Shown in pieces: positions 32,776 to 45,048 of a stretch of 64,000 bases of DNA; position 1 is the first letter of the stretch, and each line of letters begins with the position of its first letter. The notes under the pieces are model-generated. The model made no database searches, was not told the DNA's origin, and was given only the letters and a program-made list of their open reading frames with translations. The DNA is from Gonocerus acuteangulatus. Lineage: Eukaryota > Arthropoda > Insecta > Hemiptera > Coreidae. Both the position numbers and the translations under genes were made by a program. The stretch is taken from contig OX328123.1 in NCBI GenBank assembly GCA_946811695.1, positions 45,158,903 through 45,222,902 on the forward strand, in the 5' to 3' direction.

Positions 32776-33783
32776 AGTTCCGACGTCTTGTGAAATAAAA
32801 GTTAAAAAGAAAATATGTATTGATTAAAGAAGAATACTTAGTGAGCTTATCTATATTTAACATATAGATTTCGTTCTTAAGTGTCGATAACCTCACACAA
32901 AGGTAAGTCGCACTAAATAAATAGGATAATTGGGTTTCGGTCTTCCGGGAAGAAAACATACATCTGCAGTACCGATCAATTATTCAGGGTTATATTAGGG
33001 GTGGGTGACCTACTGCTATTGAAAAGAAGAAGAAATAAAATTAGAAAAAAACTATTTGTAAATGATTTATGCATAAGAAAATTGTTTAAAATACCCATAA
33101 AAAGGTAAAGTCGGAATGTGAATTATTAAACTCCAAATTGAATTTGACTCCGTTAGCGACACAAGATGGTGGAAAAGGTGATGAAAGGTTATGTTTTCCT
33201 TATAGGAAGTATGATATATAGGAGGGGAAGTAAGGGGATGAGGAACGGGTTACACCTAGCGATCGGCTCCTTGAGGATCTAGATCAATCTCCTGAACGAT
33301 TTGTCAGCCTAGTTCCTTCCTTTCATTTCCTAGGATTTCCATTCTCTAACCTCAGTCATATCTCTTAGGAAGACATTTTAGTAAACACACAGCCTACTTC
33401 AGCGGTTAAAGCGCACAGAGCAATAAGTCGAATCGGCGTCCCCTTAGAATATATATGTGTATATACAAAGATGTATGTATTTACTTATTGATTTTAAGAG
33501 CTCGCACACGTAGCGATTTGCTCTTTATTAATGTTGGCGGTAGAAACCACACTCAGGTTATCGTAAAAGACGAAATTCAGAACGTTAACAGTTTTGGGGA
33601 AATTGTGCTAAAAAAATAGGTATATAAAATTAACATAAATGTATGGCTCTTGTGTGAAACGTTAGCAAATTTTACGCAACAACTACTCTCCAAGGATTAA
33701 GGACAGTGTCCATTACTACACTTCACGTTAAGTCATACATGTTTTAATAAATTCTACTGTGCGTGCGTGTGCTAAATGAAATT

Positions 33784-34473
33784 TTAAATATTTGAGTCTT
33801 TAAGGTGACTGAGTATTGTGTTTATGTGTGGACTGTTATCTGTCAAAAGTTCGTCCATGTCGTGCGGTAGATTTAGTCTGTCCCGTCCTTTGCAATCAGT
33901 CTGTATGTGTGTAACAGTCAAGTTTGCGTTGCATATGGCGCCTACTGGTCTATCTTGTCTTGTCATTAAATAGCGATGTGTCAGCAACGAATGCCCGATA
34001 CGCAATCTCGTAATGACTACCTCTTCTCTTCGGGTTGGTCTGTTGATTGATAACCAAACACATACTGTTTCCTTAATTTCTCTTAATTTGTTGTTTTGTG
34101 TGTTAGCCCAAATGTTTTGCCATTCAAGTTGTAAGTATGTTTTTATGTTCATATGTAAGTCTTGCAGTGTCAGTTCTTCCACGTCTATTGTACATTTTTC
34201 TGTTTGTTTAGCATATTTCTCGGCTTATGAGTTTCCGGAGATGTCCATGTATCTGGTTATCCACAGAAGAACCACTTGTATTCCGTAAGTTTGTAGGTCT
34301 TGTATTTGTTGAAAAATCTCTGTCATTAATTTCTGTGTTTCATATATGTTGACGAGGGAGAGTAGAGAACTTAGTGAATCTGAACATATGATGATTGTCT
34401 TATTTGGAACTACTGTTATATTTCTTAAAGCCAAAAGTATTGCCAGTAAATATTGTAACAAACTATCAGACAC
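33784..34473 (-). pseudogene. LINE RNase H and C-terminal remnant
   Basis: The first minus segment (34473-34225) holds NKTIIICSDSLSSLLSLVNI, with an RNase H catalytic Asp, and VLLWITRYMDISGN, a decayed form of the usual WIPSHxGIxGNExAD box. The second (34182-33784) holds WQNIWANTQNNKLREIKETV, RREEVVITRLRIGHSLLTHR and the start of a degenerate zinc-like tail. The same order is seen in the LINE at 54925-55677 (WNRKRDNKLREIKS, RVRIGHTNLTHSYL), so this is a related I-type element reduced to its last 230 codons and frameshifted. Confidence 0.75.
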
Positions 34474-34639
34474 TCTATTATTTATTTGTTCCTACAATAT
34501 TTCAGATAGTCTTTTGTTTGATGTTTTTATTTTTTATTTTTTTTTTGTTTATCCTTTTTTTTCTCATTATTTTTTATGCTTTGTCTCTTTGTGTTTATAC
34601 TTTATTCATTTTATACAATAGCTTACTTTTATTGAATTA

Positions 34640-34752
34640 ATTTTCACGCAGTATGCGAGCAAATCACCTTGCTGTTGTGGTGCTCCGTAACTAAATAAAC
34701 ATTTCATGGAGCCAATCGCCTACGTTACGTAGCTCCTAAATGAATAAATAAA
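34640..34752 (+). repeat. Possible LINE 3' tail
   Basis: AGCTCCTAAATGAATAAATAA at the end of a non-coding block resembles the simple AATAAA-type tails of non-LTR elements. No coding part is attached on the plus strand. Confidence 0.3.
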
Positions 34753-34784
34753 TTATGCTGAAAAAACGGTATATACAATAAATA

Positions 34785-34787
<3 letters not shown>

Positions 34788-34838
<51 letters not shown>
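34788..34838. repeat. (TA)n microsatellite
   Basis: About 50 bp of TA repeats. Confidence 0.95.
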
Positions 34839-34950
34839 TATTAAGACAATATATATTTACATACAATACACAAACAAATATATATACATATATTTATATA
34901 TATAATATTGTATATATATGTAAAAAACAAAACAACAAAGCATAAATAAA

Positions 34951-34956
34951 TTTTTC

Positions 34957-34962
<6 letters not shown>
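34951..34962. repeat. 12-bp target duplication of the jockey fragment, left
   Basis: TTTTTCTAAAGG, repeated at 35879-35890. Confidence 0.85.
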
Positions 34963-34987
<25 letters not shown>

Positions 34988-35878
34988 CCATTGGTTTATT
35001 TAAAATCTGTACAATTATTAGCAGTAGAATAATCAAGTCTGTTCATGCAGATATTATGTACAATTTGACAAAAACGGTAAAAGAAATAAAAGAAAACAAA
35101 AAAAAAAAAAAACATACAAAATATAGAAGAAGACAAACACTGTTGGCACTTCCAGAGATGTTTTAATGGTCACGATAAGATCAGATGGTTAAATTGTCTC
35201 GAGGCCACTGTCTCTTCAGCCGCCTGGGAGGATTGTCTGGATGGGATTGGGATGATAAGGATAGACCTTCAGGATTAGGATGGTAAGACAATTTGGAGTG
35301 GAACATTTGGAATCGGGTTTTAGCAAGGTCAAGGACAAATGGGATGTTAAGGTCATTGTGAAGGGTTTTGTTAGATACATAGAAAGGTGCAATTACAATT
35401 TTACGAAGGACTTTTGACTGGAATGCCTGTATTCTGTTAATGTTGGATGCCTTTGCACACCCCCAGAGTTCAAGTCCGTATGTCCATATGGGTCGAATAA
35501 TTGTTTTATATATTGTAAGTTAGTTTTGAATCGATAATTTAGATGAGGGTAGTAGTCGTCTAAGTAATCCGTATCTTTTGTTCAGTTCTTTTCTTTTCAG
35601 TTTTCTGTGAGGGTTCCATGTCATTCGGCTGTCAAGGTATAATCCTAGATATCGAACCTCGCTGGATGGTGGTAGTGGAATGTTTTCGAAGCATACAGAA
35701 GGACATCATGATGTACGGTTGAGAGTGAATGTTACCTGTTTACATTTTTCCGGGTTGATTTTAATTCTCCATCTTTCACTCCAATGCTGAATAGCGGTAA
35801 GATGTTCCTGCAGGTGTTGGGATAATACTGAGGGATCAGGGGAAGTTGATAGGATGGCAGTATCATCTGCGTGGGTGG
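34963..35878 (-). mobile_element. 5'-truncated jockey-clade LINE with target duplication
   Basis: On the minus strand the element begins inside the RT active site (ADDTAILSTSPDPSVLSQHL). It continues with WSERWRIKINPEKCKQVTFT, RYLGLYLDSRMTWNPHRKLK, RPIWTYGLELWGCAKASNIN and VLRKIVIAPFYVSNKTLHND, the order seen in jockey-clade proteins after the YADD box, and ends with an untranslated tail and a poly-A of about 25. A stop after SIQN and small indels interrupt it. The 12-bp duplication TTTTTCTAAAGG flanks it. The truncation right at the YADD motif reflects incomplete reverse transcription. Confidence 0.88.
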
Positions 35879-36348
35879 TTTTTCTAAAGGTGGCTGGGGA
35901 TAATGTAAAATATTTTGAACTCAGTTAATGGTATCACTTGGGGGCCAATTTCCACAATCTATCAGATTTTCACTCATTTAATTTCAAGTGACACTTTTTT
36001 TCTAAATAATATTAAACAACGAAAATCTGTAAAAGCGGTTATATATCTAAATATGCAGCTAATTAAAATAAATATTATTTTATTTAAATTTTAAATGACT
36101 TGAAAATGTAATAGAGAGACAAAAAAATTGATAAAATAACAAGGAGACTGAAATAAAGTAGTACTTTTGAAATAAAGTGAAATTCCTTTGTAATAAAAAA
36201 TGTATGCATAGTACAAAAAATAATTAAATAAATAAATCAAATAAAAAAAAAAACGAATATGATTTAAAAAAAAAAAAAGCAGTCCCATGACAGGCCATAG
36301 CCCAGAGGGTCAGACACAAACACCACTAAAATGAATTAGAATATTTCA

Positions 36349-36470
36349 TACAGGGATCTCCTGTGGACAAGTGGCTAGCGCCTTAGATTCATAAGCGGGA
36401 GATGGTGGGTTCGATCCCCACCGGCGGCAGGAATTTTCTCATCTCAGGGCTCGTTGAGAAAATTCCTGGC
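36349..36470 (+). repeat. tRNA-derived SINE (family A), 5' part
   Basis: The head contains GTGGACAAGTGGCTAGCGCC and B-box GGTTCGATCCC, then the body hairpin GGAATTTTCTCATC / GAGAAAATTCC. The copy stops at CCTGGC, where the family normally continues TGCACCC, and passes directly into the left arm of the large palindrome. Confidence 0.8.
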
Positions 36471-36786
36471 AAATAATCTAATAGCATATCCAAATAGGCT
36501 ATTTCATAAAATTAAAAATTGCTTTTTAATTAAAAATGAGAACAATTATCGAAGTATGATTTTTTTTTTTTAACGGCGCATCGACAAATCAGCCAGGAAT
36601 TTTCTCAACGAGCCCTGAGATGAGAAAATTCCTGGCTGCACCCTGGATGTCGGCGCTAATGGCCCAGATTTGTCGTTGCGCCGTTAAAAAAAAAAATTCA
36701 TACTTCGATAATTGTTCTCATTTTTAATTAAAAAGCAATTTTTAATTTTATGAAATAGCCTATTTGGATATGCTATTAGATTATTT
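36471..36786. repeat. Near-perfect 120-bp-arm palindrome centred on a SINE hairpin
   Basis: Arms 36471-36590 and 36667-36786 are reverse complements with about two mismatches. Both contain SINE tail (GGCGCA(T/A)CGACAAATC), the oligo(A/T) tract and 90 bp of former flanking DNA. The 76-bp spacer has the SINE body, which is itself a hairpin (AGCCAGGAATTTTCTCA ... TGAGAAAATTCCTGGCT). Confidence 0.92.
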
Positions 36787-38605
36787 GTGCTAGAATGAAG
36801 TTAAGGCTAGATGAGGGTGGCGGAACGAGTATAAATTACAGAGAGACACGGAGCAAGGGTGGATGGGGGGGGGGGGTTGATCTATTACACGTATTTAGGA
36901 GCTGCAGTAAATCCTCTGCTTCTCTCCCATTAATCAGAACACGATAGCGATTCCGGTATTTTAAGGGGGGAAAAATAAAATATAATGAGCTTTAATGCGG
37001 AACGGTAGGAAAAGGTATCTTTTTAGACTTCTTCAGGTCGTTAATATGTGTTTCCTTATATTGGCCCCTGAGCCAAATGCGACGTGCTTAAAATATTGCT
37101 TTCTATCACCGCATAGGACTCTCGTTTTGTTTGCTCGAGATAAGAGAGTTTGTTCGTTCCAGAATCGAGAAAATCATTATTAACAATGATGTTAATAATA
37201 TTTAATATTCTTACCACCATTATTTTGAATAATTCAAAGTACCTGGTTCTTTTGAGGCTCTTCCTGTCATCCTAGTGTTATTTTAATGAAAAAAGAAATG
37301 AGTCAATCTTAATCAAAACATATACTCTATATAATATATAAAATAGTATCGAAATCTGTTGGAAAACGGCAAAAATTTCTCCTAAAAGTATCCGCAAATG
37401 AGAAGGATAATATTTTCATGGGTTGTGAAGGTTATCCGACATTGAGTGAAAAAGAAAAGTTACGAGGCTGCTTAAAAAGTGTGGAGATGACATCAGTTTT
37501 CCATGGGCGAGCTATTTTTTTGCGATGGCCAGGAGCTTTTAGCTTTGCAAACAGAGGTGAAAACGTAATGGAAATGTTTGCCTGAGGGATATTCCATTTA
37601 ACCACATCCAGCAGACTTTTTCTCATGTTGGATCTGCATGCTTTTAGTCTACCCTGTTCCTCCCACGGAAGAAGGGATAGCTTGTTTACATGGCTTCTGG
37701 AGGGAGAGATTTTGAGAGAGTGGGAGAGTGAGAGTGAGTGAGAGAGGGAGTGAGAGGGGGGGAGGGGAGAAAAGACTGATCTAATAATATTAGTTCTTAT
37801 TATCATAGTTTTTTAAAATATTTTTTTCCAAATTGAAATTACATTGGCAATTTCACTACCCGACTTCATACGGCAGCTTGATAAATTAATTTTCCTAAGG
37901 GAGCCACCGGATTAGAGAGACAGCACAATGCTAAAGTTATAAAGCTCGCTTTGAGTTATTAAACATCACTTTGAAATCTTTATTTTCTAGAAACATTTTC
38001 TCGACATACTGAGATTAGAACGTATAAACCCTGTTACTAAATTGGCAATGCGCCTGAGAGTTAATCGGGAGGAACTTCGCTCAGATATTACCCTGGTAAG
38101 ATAATTTTCTTAAAAAACACAAGATTTAAAAATTAAGTCTACCGGTTTACCTAAAAAAATAATGTACCGTTCTTTACATTACATAGTGGTGTAATGAAGA
38201 TCTATCTTATTTTTAGGGGTCATTTTATTATTAAAGAAAGTTAATTGAGACATTTCCGGCTAAGATTGTTTAGAGAACGATTTCACAGACATTGAGTGTA
38301 CAGTTAATATCAATAGGAGGTAGAATACAATCAAGAGAGGTACATAGATATAACGAAGAGCTTCAGATATTCAAAGAGCAAGAGACAGTGGTAGGAATTA
38401 ACGCTTGGCTGAATCCTTTTCTTGATTGGAGATCTCAGGACTACAAGGACTATCCGGCAGTGGGCGGGCTTAGCTATTCCAACTCAAAGCCGTTAGCTAT
38501 CACAGACAAAGCCGTTTATCTATAATTCTAACCTCAATCTGTTCTTCTTGCTTGCAGTGGCAGATAAAGAAGAGCGAAAGAGGGGGGGTGAGGGAGGGAG
38601 GGAGG

Positions 38606-38615
38606 GAGAGAGAGA

Positions 38616-38689
<74 letters not shown>
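38606..38689. repeat. (GA)n microsatellite
   Basis: About 84 bp of nearly pure GA repeats, preceded by a G-rich GGGAGGGAGGG stretch. Confidence 0.95.
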
Positions 38690-38693
<4 letters not shown>

Positions 38694-38705
38694 TATTGTG
38701 GAAAT

Positions 38706-39510
38706 ATTGGATTGTCCAGAAAATAATGCAGGATTTTGGTATTCAAATAAAAAAAAAGAAGGTATTTTATAACTGCGCCCTTTAATCAAAATAGCTTCCC
38801 ATACTCTCAATACATTTCTCCCAACGTGTTGGTAACTTTTTAATACCATCTGAATAGAATTTAGAAAAGAATTCATAGAATTTATAGTCAATAAACGCAT
38901 TCTCAAATTCCGTTCGATCCATAAATATTTTGTTGTAAGAAGTGGTTCAGGCGACTAAAAAAATTATAGACAGTAGACGAGAGGTCCGGAGAGTAGGGGA
39001 GGGGTTATGGCTAGAAAAGGGCTATTTTTGTTGTCCCAAAGAAGTGCAGCACAAACTTCATAGTTATAGATTTTTTTGACAGTCGTTTAATGCGTGTGGA
39101 ACCCAACTTTCGAGCTTTTTCATTGTTCTAATCGCATTGAGGTGGTCATAGACGGTCGATTTGCTAACTTTAAGTTTTTCTGCATGTTCTAGGACAGTTA
39201 TTCTGGGGTTTTCTTCAACCGATTATCGCAGAACATCGTCATCAAGAGAGGAAGGCCTTCTCTGACCTTCTTTTTCTTTAGAGCTGAAGTCTCCATCCCG
39301 AAATTTTTTTAATTCACCTTTGAACAGTGCACTCATTAACATTAACCTCGCCCCAGAAATGGTTTATGTTTCTAGCCGTCGGGCCTCGGCTTCGGGCGAG
39401 TTTAAACTCGTAAAAGAAAATCGTACGAAATTCATGATGCGACATCGTAAGAAAGACTGAATTACTTCCAAGTAGGGAAATGCTACGGAGGTAAACAAAC
39501 ATTATCATTT
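38706..39510 (-). pseudogene. Mariner-family transposase relic
   Basis: On the minus strand, HHEFRTIFFYEFKLARSR and VNVNECTVQR correspond to the N-terminal helix-turn-helix of mariner transposases. After a frameshift, KKFRDGDFSSKEKEG, RRPSSLDDDVLR and LKVSKSTVYDHLNAIRTMKK follow, then WVPHALNDCQK. The central catalytic part is deleted. The C-terminal piece with DGIKKLPTRWEKCIESMG and SYFD sits at about 38790-38900. An end resembling a mariner terminal repeat (TTGGATTGTCCAGAAAATAA) lies at 38708-38727; the opposite end was not found. The element is inactive. Confidence 0.78.
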
Positions 39511-41767
39511 AGTAGAGGATAGGTAACTTTCGACATTCACACAAATGAATAATCCAGTAAACGTAAACAGATTATTATAAAGAGGATTTTTTTTAAAGAA
39601 AACGTAAAATTATTATTAACCGCCCCCCCCCCACGAAAAAGATTGAAACATAACGAGAGAGCTCCAGACCCAACGAATTGGGTTCTGGAGCTGGACCTAA
39701 GAAATACACCTTGTGCTACCGAATGATCATAGAAAGGACAAAATTTGGAGTTGTAAAGGGCAATGGGGAGGGACTATACCGGGTACTACCAATAACATCA
39801 TATGGTGAAGTTATTAATAAGTTCAGTGGATGATCAATAACCCGAGAATCGATATAGTTTTTTTTTTTTAATGTACTTTAAAACGTAACCGTTATCCATG
39901 AGTAACATGAGATATCGCCAACACTGTTATGATGGCGGTGCCTTCTAGTTCACTTCATCGCGTGGTTTCCAAGTGACAGGAAATACAATCACTTTTACGA
40001 AATTGTACAATTTACCTTGATTTACTACCAAATGACATGCGAGGCAAAAAACTAGGGGAACCTGCCTATAGGGCGTCCACTCGCAGAGGGACTTTTTTGA
40101 ATGAAGAATTCAGGATGGTATGTAAAGAACGGTAACTTACACAAGAGAAAAAACAATGGTTGAAGTCTTCTTTGAATACAAAAGAAGAGAAAGGAGAAGT
40201 GAAAAAATGAAACGGTAACTTCACAATTGCAATGAGACAGAAGGTTAAACGCCATTTTAACACTAAATAACTGCTCTTCAGGTGAATTACAGTTAAAAAT
40301 TTACAGCCTAGCCCTAAGAATACCTTCTACAGGCAGAGGACGACGTCAACCAATTTTTCTCGATTCAAAATGCACTCAGGACAAACAATTGCACAAGTAT
40401 ATGCCACTGGCACAAGTATTCCTGCACTGTATATTTCTTCGTCTACAAGCCTAAAATAATAGGATACTGCAAAGAAGAGAGGTAAACTCAGTTTTAAGGA
40501 TATTAATAGTTCCCTTTGTGAAAATCGTTTTTTATATAGTAAGTTGCTCATTCATATACTTAGATGGTAATTTTTTTTTTCTGAAACAAAAAAAGAAAAA
40601 AAAGAAAAAAGTTCTCTCTTAAATTGTGTTAAGGCCAGAAAGAGAAAAATATATTGGGAGGAAGGAAGGAATGGAAGTTGGTGAAAAGGTTGAGTCAATA
40701 AAGGTTAGTCCCAGGTGTGGCCACTAATCTGGCCCCACGGAACCAATTTTCTACCGAAACACTTTTTTTTGTTAACCTTTTCTATTTCATTTTAAGCCCA
40801 GAGATGCCCAAAATGAATTGAATTTCTTTGACTTTTTACTTTTTTTTTAGAAAATATTAGAACTAATTATGACAATTTTTTTTGGTAGCGTATTTATGAC
40901 AAAACTATGTTTTTAGCAAAATTTTTATTATTTTTGGAGATGTGCATTCTTTAATTGAATTTTAACCTCCAGCTTGTAAAAATTATATATAAATGAAATA
41001 AATCTAGCAAGTCTTATACTAATATTAATGAACGTTTTCTAAAAAAGACAGATTTCTCGGTAAAGATGATTCTTATAAAATGCTATTAGTAATTTATTTC
41101 TAATTGGTTGTTTTAATTTTTAGAAGGAACCTGAACAATTCATTTGGGGACATTTTAATAAAAGCATCAATATTGTATTCTAAGCTTGCAAATAACTCTT
41201 TCTCTGTTTACATTGCTTAAATTTTTGTATCTGCAATATAATATTTGTATTAGGAAAATAACATAAAATGCATTTAAAATAATTGCTAAGCAAAGAGTAA
41301 TTTTAACAAGGAACGTCTGCGGAGAATTTGGTGTATTGTTGCGTATTTCAAGAAATCATCCAAAGGTCCCGAAAAGGCAAAAAAATAGCTCAATGATTCT
41401 TTTTCTTAACTCAAGATTTGTTGTAACGCTGTTCCAGAATGTGTATTGCAGAAAACAACGTAACAATTATATTTCATATTTCTTTTTTTATAAAAAGGAA
41501 GGATTTGAATGCAGAAACACAACACAAGACGTTTCAACTAAAACTGGAAAAAACAACAATTTTCCCTAAATTCTCAATTCAACGTATATTACTTTGCATA
41601 ATGTCCAGCGGCGCTAAAAGCCTAGATGTTGAATCGAAAAAAAAAAAAAAAATAAACAAGAAAAAAAAGCATAAATAATTCTGCATTGTCGATCACCTAC
41701 ATTACTTTGAAGGAAACCATCTAATTAAATTGGAGGAAGCTCTTTGATCAATAAGATTTTTTTGTGT
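39511..41767. other. No gene recognised
   Basis: AT-rich sequence with homopolymers and a C-run (39622). The short ORFs here have no protein-like motifs. Confidence 0.45.
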
Positions 41768-41905
41768 AGTGTTGGGCAATTAGTTTAGTATACAATTACC
41801 TACTCGAGTAATAGTTATGAGTAATAGTTACTCATACATAAAAAGTTCAGTCATTACTCATCACTATCAAAAATAAATTATTACTTTTAATCATCACTCA
41901 TTACT
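41768..41905. repeat. Possible hAT end (single terminus)
   Basis: TAGTGTTGGGCAATTAG followed by repeated AGTAATAGTTA / ACTCATCA motifs resembles hAT subterminal regions such as that at 7447. No partner end or target duplication was found. Confidence 0.3.
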
Positions 41906-42859
41906 CATCATTTTTTTTGCAAGGAGAAAAATATAACTCCTTTGTTTACATTTAAAACATTTATCTACAAGGTTCGAAGCTGTAGAATTTTGAGCATTAT
42001 GTAAAATTAGTTATAATGTGATAATTTTTCTAACAGTGATTCTCTAATCTCAGAGCTTTTACTTTCTTAATATTATTGTATAAATACATATTTTATTTTA
42101 ATTCATAAAAACTTATGCCACTTTTTTTTGTTTATGTCAAGTTCTATTTTTATTCAAACTTGCTTTAATAAGTAGCAATTCAATTTCATAATTCATTATT
42201 ATTTATAATTGAGGACTATGAGATAGTTTTGTATTCATTAATTCTTAAACAGTATTACACTGGATTTGTTTTAATTAATCAGAAGAAATAAATTTGTTTT
42301 GCTAAATGCGTTATAGTCTAACCATTTATTAATAGAATTTTGAATTGCAATAAATTCTGAAGTGGGAAAGAACAGAACCGAGAACCGACTGGTAGTTTAC
42401 GTTTAAACCAGCCTTTTTAAGGATAAAAAATTATTAATTATTAGTGTGTTTTTTTCATTTAAAAACTTTTATATTTATATTGAAATAATTTATTTAGACA
42501 TTTGGATTAAGTAGACGATGTAAATATATATTTATCAATATTATGTTTTTTTCTAAGTATACATATAATTTGAAAAATAATATTTATCTAAAACTGACGC
42601 GTTTACCATCTAATAGATAAGTCCCAAATCAATGTACCAAATATCAGTCCAAATAAATGGAAACCGTCTTCTGGAAGGGGATCCTCGAGGGTGGGTCAAG
42701 CCGTAGATGGAAAGCGAAATCAATACTCGTGTCCGAGAGGGCTGTACATTGTCTTCTTCTCCTACAGACAGTTTTACATACGGACATAAAGGCAACTGTA
42801 GGCTGACTTCGGCGTGTCTTCTAAGACAACTTATAAAACTACCATATCTTTCTTGAATA

Positions 42860-43500
42860 GGTATTGCAGGCAACGAAAAAGCTGACAAAGCAGCCAAGGA
42901 AGCAGCTGTTATGTCTGTACTCCCTGTAACAGCTCTCGATCCAAACGATATCAAAAGCTGGCTGAGAATGAAGTCTTATCAAGCTTGGGAAAATGCTTGG
43001 AGGTCCGAGCCAGCTCGAAACAAACTGCGCCGGATAAAGGATAACACCAAGGAATGGGCCAACTCGATCCGCGGACATAGAAGAGAGGAAGTAGCTTTGG
43101 CTCGAACCCACGTGTACCTAATCAACAAGGACCCACCCCCAAAGTGCAGTACATGCCAAGTCCAAATAACTGTCCAGCACATAATAGAGGAATGCCCTAA
43201 ATACCGGCACCAATTTTCTGCTGAAGGTATCAACAGAAACCTCGCAGTGTGCCTTGGAAACAATCCCTCAGAAGTTGACAGACTGTTAAATATTATTAAA
43301 ACTGCCGGTCTCCTAAAAAACATATAAATTGTCAAGATGTAATCTTAGTACATACTATTTATCATTCTTTTTTTTTTATTTTAACATATATAAATTAAAC
43401 TTACTAATAATAATTAGTTAATTCAGAACTATATCTTTGTAAATTTTTTAAGTATTTAAGAAAATGTGTATTAAAAAAAAATAATAATAAAAAAAAAAAA
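42860..43500 (+). mobile_element. 5'-truncated I-type LINE, 3' end with RNase H tail
   Basis: The plus strand starts with GIAGNEKADKAAKEAA, the RNase H motif with a catalytic Asp. It continues through WENAWRSEPARNKLRRIKDN and RREEVALARTHVYL, then a cysteine-histidine cluster (CSTCQVQITVQHIIEEC) typical of the C-terminus of I-type ORF2 proteins, and stops at 43325. A 160-bp untranslated tail ends in an A-rich run at 43500. The reading frame of the preserved 155 codons is intact. It is a different family from the LINE at 54.5 kb. Confidence 0.8.
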
Positions 43501-44374
43501 ATTGAAGGTAGCTCTCTGTTAATCCTCCCCACTAATATTATTATTATTATTTTAAATGTCTTCCCTTCAAAATGTCCTTTTTAATCTGTATGAAATAATA
43601 CCACCTAAGAGAATGGATATGCTAGTCGTATAAAACAATGTAGGTGCTGGCGTAAAAACATGATAAAATGTTAATCGCCACTAAATCCTGATCATAATCT
43701 AAACCAATTTTTTTTGAATAATTAGTCAGGAAGTGCTCAATTCGAATGTTTATTGCTACACTTAGTGACTAATGCTAACTCCAAAAATATGAAAAACTAC
43801 TTCATATTGTAGACATTATCTATAATTCTTAACTGGATATGCTCCAAATGAAGGGGTCGGGCAAAATAATGCTAAGCAACATTTTTAATTGAACATACCT
43901 GTAGCTACTATATGTTGGATAATGGGTGGAGTGAATAAAAGCTAGCAATTGCTAGAACTAAGTATTTTCCAAGCAATTGCTAAGGGCCGAGTGAATAAAA
44001 AGGTTAGCTGCAGCTAGGGCTAGCACTTGCTTAGTTTATCACGGTTCCTAGCTGCAGCTAGGTAGAAGGTGTGAAAAAATAGCTGTTACTAGGCTCTAAG
44101 GTTAGCAATTGCTTAGGAAAAAGCTAGTCTCGTCTGGGTCATGCTAGCTTTTTAGTTAGTCGTTTCTTTTCGCTCAATCATGGCGGCGTTTACGCATGTT
44201 CGTAAGGAAAAGGAGTATTATGTGAGACGGGACGTCTTCACGTTTTATTTTCATCTTCTTTAGCTACATTGCCTGCAGTAAAACGATTCTTTGAAGTTCT
44301 TGAGTTGACGAATGTTTTTTTTCTTCCGTACCGTAAACCTCAACCATTTTCGCACTTTTTCAATTTTTTTTTTG

Positions 44375-44515
44375 GCAATTTGTTGTGAAGCAGTGCTGGG
44401 TTCCTACTTCCTTGTTAGACGCTTGTCGGTGAAGTCCTGGGATTTTTTATTTGCAATTTGTTGTAGCAGTGCTGGGTTCCTACTTCCTTGTTAGACGCTT
44501 GTCGGTGAATCCATT
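44375..44515. repeat. Tandem duplication, period about 78 bp
   Basis: CAATTTGTTGT(GA)AGCAGTGCTGGG through GACGCTTGTCGGTGAA occurs twice in succession. The copies are almost identical, so the duplication is recent. Confidence 0.85.
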
Positions 44516-44815
44516 TGAATTCTTCCTGGGATTTTTGCCCTTGATCAATAATATGTAAAAATCTTTTCCCTACTGCTTCAATTTTATAGGCTTATTGCCG
44601 GTGGCTTTTTGGTCGGTTTTCTTCTTTATGCTTGATTTCATGTTAATCAGCAACTTATTTACCTGTGCAACAGTGACCTTTCGCCTTATGGAAAATTCAT
44701 TACTAATGCTGTCCCAAGGAGGTTTTCTTTCTTACAGCAGCTAGTAATTTAGATTTTTCCATTGCAACAGGATCATAGACTAATACTGTTATAAAAAGTT
44801 ACCGATCCAGGTCGG

Positions 44816-45048
44816 CATGGGCGTATATAGAAAATAATTTCGGAAGGGGCTGAGAGCATTTGGGGGGTATGGAATATTATTAATCTAGATCTTGGAATAG
44901 TTAGCCAATTAAAATGATATTGCAACAAAAATAAATTATTTTTTCTGACCAAAGTGGTCTCATTTAATTTATTTTTACGTTTTTTTTTTTTTGATAAATC
45001 TTTACCGATTTCGGAGGGGACTGCAGCCCCCCCCTAATAGGGCCCATG
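44816..45048. mobile_element. hAT-type MITE, copy 2
   Basis: The tips CATGGGCGTATA and GGGCCCATG and the interior (GGGGCTGAGA, CTGCAGCCCC) match copy 1 at 28257. The flanking octamers CAGGTCGG and CGTGTCGA agree at 5 of 8 positions, compatible with an eroded target duplication. Confidence 0.75.

Noticed and set aside
37432..37806. 124-codon minus-strand ORF with ...WEEQGRLKACRSNMRKSL and a TACGAGGCTGCTTAAAAAGT end
   Set aside because: It may be a decayed mariner-like end, but no transposase motif, second end or splice sites could be found.
38520..38906. ORFs made of Ser-Leu or Arg-Glu repeats
   Set aside because: They are translations of the (GA)n microsatellite in different frames.
42610..42954. 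114-codon minus-strand ORF upstream of the 42.9-kb LINE end
   Set aside because: It partly lies antisense to the LINE, and its remaining part shows no recognisable motif.
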